From contig NZ_CP007033.1 in NCBI RefSeq assembly GCF_000512895.1, forward strand, positions 2,219,001 to 2,283,000: a stretch of 64,000 nt of DNA, written 5' to 3'. The translations under genes and the position numbers were made by a program. Source of the DNA: Dehalobacter restrictus DSM 9455. GTDB lineage: Bacteria > Bacillota > Desulfitobacteriia > Desulfitobacteriales > Syntrophobotulaceae. The first letter of the stretch is position 1. Every line of letters begins with the position of its first letter. Below, piece by piece: positions 61,346 to 64,000 of this stretch. Under the pieces are notes generated by a model. It searched no databases, was not told the DNA's origin, and worked only from the letters and a program-made list of their open reading frames with translations.

Positions 61346-61708
61346 CTATTTCAGCGCCTTGGCGATCGCTTCAAGCACTCTTTCCGCCTGGAAGGGCTTG
61401 ACGATGAAATCCTTTGCTCCGGACTGGATGGCTTCAATAACCATGGCCTGCTGACCCATTGCACTGCACATGATGACTTTGGCCTGCGGATCCTTGGTTC
61501 TGATCTCTTTTACAGCCTGAAGCCCGTCCATTTCGGGCATGGTAATGTCCATAACCGTAATATCCGGTTTCAGCTCCATGTATTTATCGACTCCAACCCT
61601 CCCGTTTTCTGCCTCACCAACAACCTGATAACCATTATTGACCAGGATATCCTTGAGCATCATTCTCATAAAAGCAGCGTCATCAACAAGCAAAACTGTT
61701 CTACTCAC
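61346..61708 (-). CDS. cheY: Chemotaxis response regulator CheY
   Basis: A 120-residue single receiver domain: acidic pair D9-D10, phosphoacceptor Asp54 in VMDITMPEMDG, Thr/Ser-type position at CSAMGQ and Lys in FIVKPFQ. Phosphorylated by CheA (not in window), dephosphorylated by FliY and CheC; binds the switch. Between fliY and fliO. Confidence 0.96.
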   Translation of the reverse strand: MSRTVLLVDDAAFMRMMLKDILVNNGYQVVGEAENGRVGVDKYMELKPDITVMDITMPEMDGLQAVKEIRTKDPQAKVIMCSAMGQQAMVIEAIQSGAKDFIVKPFQAERVLEAIAKALK

Positions 61709-61725
61709 GATTCTTCCTCCTCGAT

Positions 61726-62913
61726 CTAGTTTAATGTGTCAATTCTTTCATTTGGATTCACAATTTCTGTGATACGGATACCAAAGGTCTCGTTGATCAC
61801 GACAACCTCACATTTGGCAATTAGTTTTCCGTTGACAATCATATCAACCGGTTCACCTGCCAGGCGATCAAGTTCAACGACGGATCCGGGACCCAAGTCC
61901 AGGATCTCCTTAATGGTTTTTATTGCTTTACCAAGTTCAACATTGACCTGAAGCGGAACATCATAAATCAATCCTAAATTGTTCGGTAGACTTGCGAGCC
62001 CCCCTGAAGAAAGCGGTGCAAACTGCGCCGGCTGCACAAAGGTCGGCTGGACCTTCGGGGAGGGGAAATCCACGGGCGGCTGCCATTTGGTTTCCATTGG
62101 CAAAGGTGGCGGAGCCTGAGGTCTCGGAATATTCGGCTCAAGCTGTACCGGGTCGGACGGTGCAGTATACTGGGGCATCGGCTCCGGTACTGTTTCCTGA
62201 GCCGATGCCGTGTACATTTGTCCCAGAAGCTTATCGGCCATGCCTTTGGCGACGTCAAACGGAAGTACCTGAATCAGAACGCTGTCAATAATTCCTTCAA
62301 TGATCATTCTAAAAGATACTCTGATCAATAATTCATCGGCATTCAGATTCTTGCTTAATTCATAGGCCTCCTCGTCCTTCTCCGCTACGATAACGCGGGG
62401 TGGTGTAATATCCACAACGGAATTAAACACCGTGGACATGGATGTGGCCGCTGACCCCATCATTTGATTCATCGCTTCTGAAATGCCGCTTAATTGGATA
62501 TCGGACAGTTCATTTGTCGGATTCTTGCCGGTTCCTCCCATCATCAAATCCACAATAATGGAACCATCTTCTCGGGAAAGAACCAGCATATTGGATCCTT
62601 CAATCCCTTTTGTATATTTGACATCAATCAGTACATGCGGCACGGGATAATCTTCAAATACTTTCTTTGCTGTGGTCAAATCAACTTTTGGAGCAGTTAT
62701 CTCAACGCGCTTTCCAACAAGCTGAGATAGCGTCGTTGCTGCTGTCCCCATCGATATATTCGCAATTTCTCCCATAGCGTCTTTTTCCATATCAGTAAGC
62801 TCAATATGCTGGCTGCTGCGGGAAACAGGCTCGTCGGCCTCATGGGAATCGATATCCATCGAACCGGACAGCAAGGCATCTATCTCCTCCTGCGAAAGCA
62901 TTCCGTTACCCAT
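61726..62913 (-). CDS. fliY: Flagellar switch phosphatase FliY (CheC-FliN fusion)
   Basis: A 395-residue protein. N-terminal peptide MGNGMLSQEEIDALL resembles the CheY-P-binding end of FliM. The CheC-like domain has both active helices, MGEIANISMGTAATTLSQL and SEAMNQMMGSAATSMSTV. A Pro/Gln-rich linker (about 240-310) precedes the FliN domain (LQVNVELGKAIKTIKEILDLGPGSVVELDRLAGEPVDMIVNGKLIAKCEVVVINETFGIRITEI). Overlaps fliM by 8 bases. Confidence 0.95.
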   Translation of the reverse strand: MGNGMLSQEEIDALLSGSMDIDSHEADEPVSRSSQHIELTDMEKDAMGEIANISMGTAATTLSQLVGKRVEITAPKVDLTTAKKVFEDYPVPHVLIDVKYTKGIEGSNMLVLSREDGSIIVDLMMGGTGKNPTNELSDIQLSGISEAMNQMMGSAATSMSTVFNSVVDITPPRVIVAEKDEEAYELSKNLNADELLIRVSFRMIIEGIIDSVLIQVLPFDVAKGMADKLLGQMYTASAQETVPEPMPQYTAPSDPVQLEPNIPRPQAPPPLPMETKWQPPVDFPSPKVQPTFVQPAQFAPLSSGGLASLPNNLGLIYDVPLQVNVELGKAIKTIKEILDLGPGSVVELDRLAGEPVDMIVNGKLIAKCEVVVINETFGIRITEIVNPNERIDTLN

Positions 62914-63898
62914 CCTCATTCCCCCCTTTTTTTATGACCTCAGTAATCTGTACTGCCATTTTGTTTCCGAATAAACCAGGCATTCCCTTAAATTTAATGT
63001 ATTCCCCGACGTAGACGGAGAGAGGATCCTTGATGCCCTGATTCAGAGGGATCACATCCCCCCGTTCCAGATTGATCAGATCCTGTATCGTAATCTGGGC
63101 TTTACCGATAATGGCTTTCATCGGCACTTTGGCCCATTCAATCTTTTGCCGGATCAGTTCTCTCTCTGCGGATGATATGACCTTTCCTCCGGACGAGAAC
63201 AGCAGCAGATTATTCAGTTTTTCTAAAATCGGCTTCATAACAATATATGGAAGACAAACATTGATCATCCCCGATTGTTCTTCAATCTTCACCTCCATGG
63301 TTACAACAACCACCATTTCGTTTGAAGCAACAATCTGGGTGAATTGGGAATTTGTCTCCACATTAACCAGCTGAGGATTCCCTTCAAAAATTTCAGCCCA
63401 GGCTTCCCCCATTAATTGAACGATCTTGCCGAGCCGGCTGACAATGATTTTACGTTCGATTTCAGTCAGATCACGATTTTTGGCCGGTTCCGCACCATGA
63501 CCGCCAAGCAGTCTGTCCACCAGAATGAAGGCCAGCGAAGGGCTAAGTTCAAGCAGTCCATTTCCTTCCAGCGGCGGCATGCTGAAAATTCCAAGGATCG
63601 TCGGATAGGGCAAAGAACGGATAAATTCATCATACGTCACCTGCTCGGTAGACAGCACTTTGGCATCCACGGCAGTATGCATGTTCCCAGCCAGAAAAGT
63701 CGCCAGTGAACGGCAAAAATTCTCATGAATATTCAGCAAGGAGTTCAGCTGCCCTTTGGAAAACTTGTTGGGCCTTTTAAAATCATAAACTTTTATTTTA
63801 TGAGGGCTGGACATTTTGATGGTTTCTTCATCAACTGAGCCGTCCGATAACGCATTTAGTAAAGCATCGATTTCCGCCTGGGATAATACTTCACCCAT
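62906..63898 (-). CDS. fliM: Flagellar motor switch protein FliM
   Basis: A 330-residue switch protein. N-terminal VLSQAEIDALLNAL (CheY-P binding), IKVYDFKRPNKFSKGQLNSLLNIHENFCRSLATFLAG, the GGxG segment RLLGGHGAEPAKNRDLTEIERKI and C-terminal SpoA domain LINLERGDVIPLNQGIKDPLSVYVGEYIKFKGMPGLFGNKMAVQI. Between fliL and fliY. Confidence 0.97.
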   Translation of the reverse strand: MGEVLSQAEIDALLNALSDGSVDEETIKMSSPHKIKVYDFKRPNKFSKGQLNSLLNIHENFCRSLATFLAGNMHTAVDAKVLSTEQVTYDEFIRSLPYPTILGIFSMPPLEGNGLLELSPSLAFILVDRLLGGHGAEPAKNRDLTEIERKIIVSRLGKIVQLMGEAWAEIFEGNPQLVNVETNSQFTQIVASNEMVVVVTMEVKIEEQSGMINVCLPYIVMKPILEKLNNLLLFSSGGKVISSAERELIRQKIEWAKVPMKAIIGKAQITIQDLINLERGDVIPLNQGIKDPLSVYVGEYIKFKGMPGLFGNKMAVQITEVIKKGGNEDG

Positions 63899-63925
63899 CC
63901 AATCCCTCCTCCTTAAAATTATGTT

Positions 63926-64000
63926 TTAATCATAAATGAAATTTTTAAACAACACTTCTTTGATCTGGTCGCCGCAGACGTCATTCAACTCGGTCAGCAG
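63926..64000 (-). CDS. fliL: FliL, C-terminal fragment (truncated by window edge)
   Basis: The final 24 codons are visible: LLTELNDVCGDQIKEVLFK then NFIYD and a TAA stop at 63928-63926. The pattern (Leu-Asn ... Ile-x-x-Val-x-Phe-x-x-Phe-x) is the usual FliL end, and fliL precedes fliM in Firmicutes. 27 bases separate it from the fliM start. Confidence 0.75.
   Translation of the reverse strand: MLTELNDVCGDQIKEVLFKNFIYD

Overview
The window is a chromosomal segment of a low-to-mid GC, endospore-forming, flagellated Gram-positive anaerobe. Evidence: sigE/spoIIGA/sigG, a Firmicutes-type dcw (division and cell wall) cluster, a meso-DAP-type MurE, SepF, PerR, a 2[4Fe-4S] ferredoxin, selenocysteine genes, and a Bacillus/Clostridium-like fliM-fliY-cheY-fliOPQR-flhBAFG operon. 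The combination fits the Peptococcaceae / Desulfitobacteriaceae (Desulfitobacterium, Dehalobacter, Desulfosporosinus relatives). This is inference from gene content; the species cannot be fixed from the sequence alone. Almost every gene lies on the minus strand, so transcription runs from high to low coordinates. Only two genes are on the plus strand (36.1-37.0 kb and 43.3 kb).

Layout. 1-1.9 kb: pyrR-pyrB-pyrC operon with two PyrR-type attenuators. 1.9-4 kb: rluD, lspA and a PduL-type phosphotransacylase. 4.17-5.36 kb: a complete IS5-family insertion sequence flanked by CTAG. 5.5-9.4 kb: the ylm locus (yggT, sepF, yggS, a HlyD-like protein, pgeF, ylmC). 9.5-12 kb: sigG, sigE, spoIIGA. 12.3-12.7 kb: a peptidoglycan-binding repeat protein. 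13-29.6 kb: dcw cluster read mraZ, rsmH, ftsL, pbp, murE, murF, mraY, murD, ftsW, murG, murB, murA, ftsQ, sbp, ftsZ; ftsA is absent. 29.7-35.7 kb: mixed genes (patatin-like lipase, DUF1858, a membrane-anchored GH2-like protein, perR, ferredoxin, PHP phosphatase). 36.1-44.8 kb: NptA-like transporter, FapA (DUF342), LCP protein, selD (a selenoprotein), selA, mecA and small Cys-rich proteins. 44.9-64 kb: flagellar and chemotaxis genes in two transcription units, a late sigma-D unit (fliK, flgD, flgE, flgF-like, flgB, flgG, cheW) and the long early operon (fliL to sigD).

How the parts work together. The dcw cluster holds the lipid II pathway from UDP-MurNAc to septal transpeptidation, plus FtsZ and FtsQ/L/W. 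SepF in the ylm locus is the only FtsZ membrane tether visible. The spoIIGA-sigE-sigG block couples the septum to compartment-specific sporulation transcription. The flagellar operon makes the export gate, the switch and sigma-D; a sigma-D promoter directly behind sigD then drives the hook and rod genes. Regulatory DNA read directly includes PyrR attenuators, MraZ operator repeats, a Per box, a sigma-D promoter, a selenocysteine insertion hairpin and many intrinsic terminators.

Most notable unexplained structure: a family of long imperfect palindromes (22.36, 57.58 and 57.92 kb) with a shared core but covarying arms. One sits between mraY and murF, and two sit inside the flhB-flhA gap.
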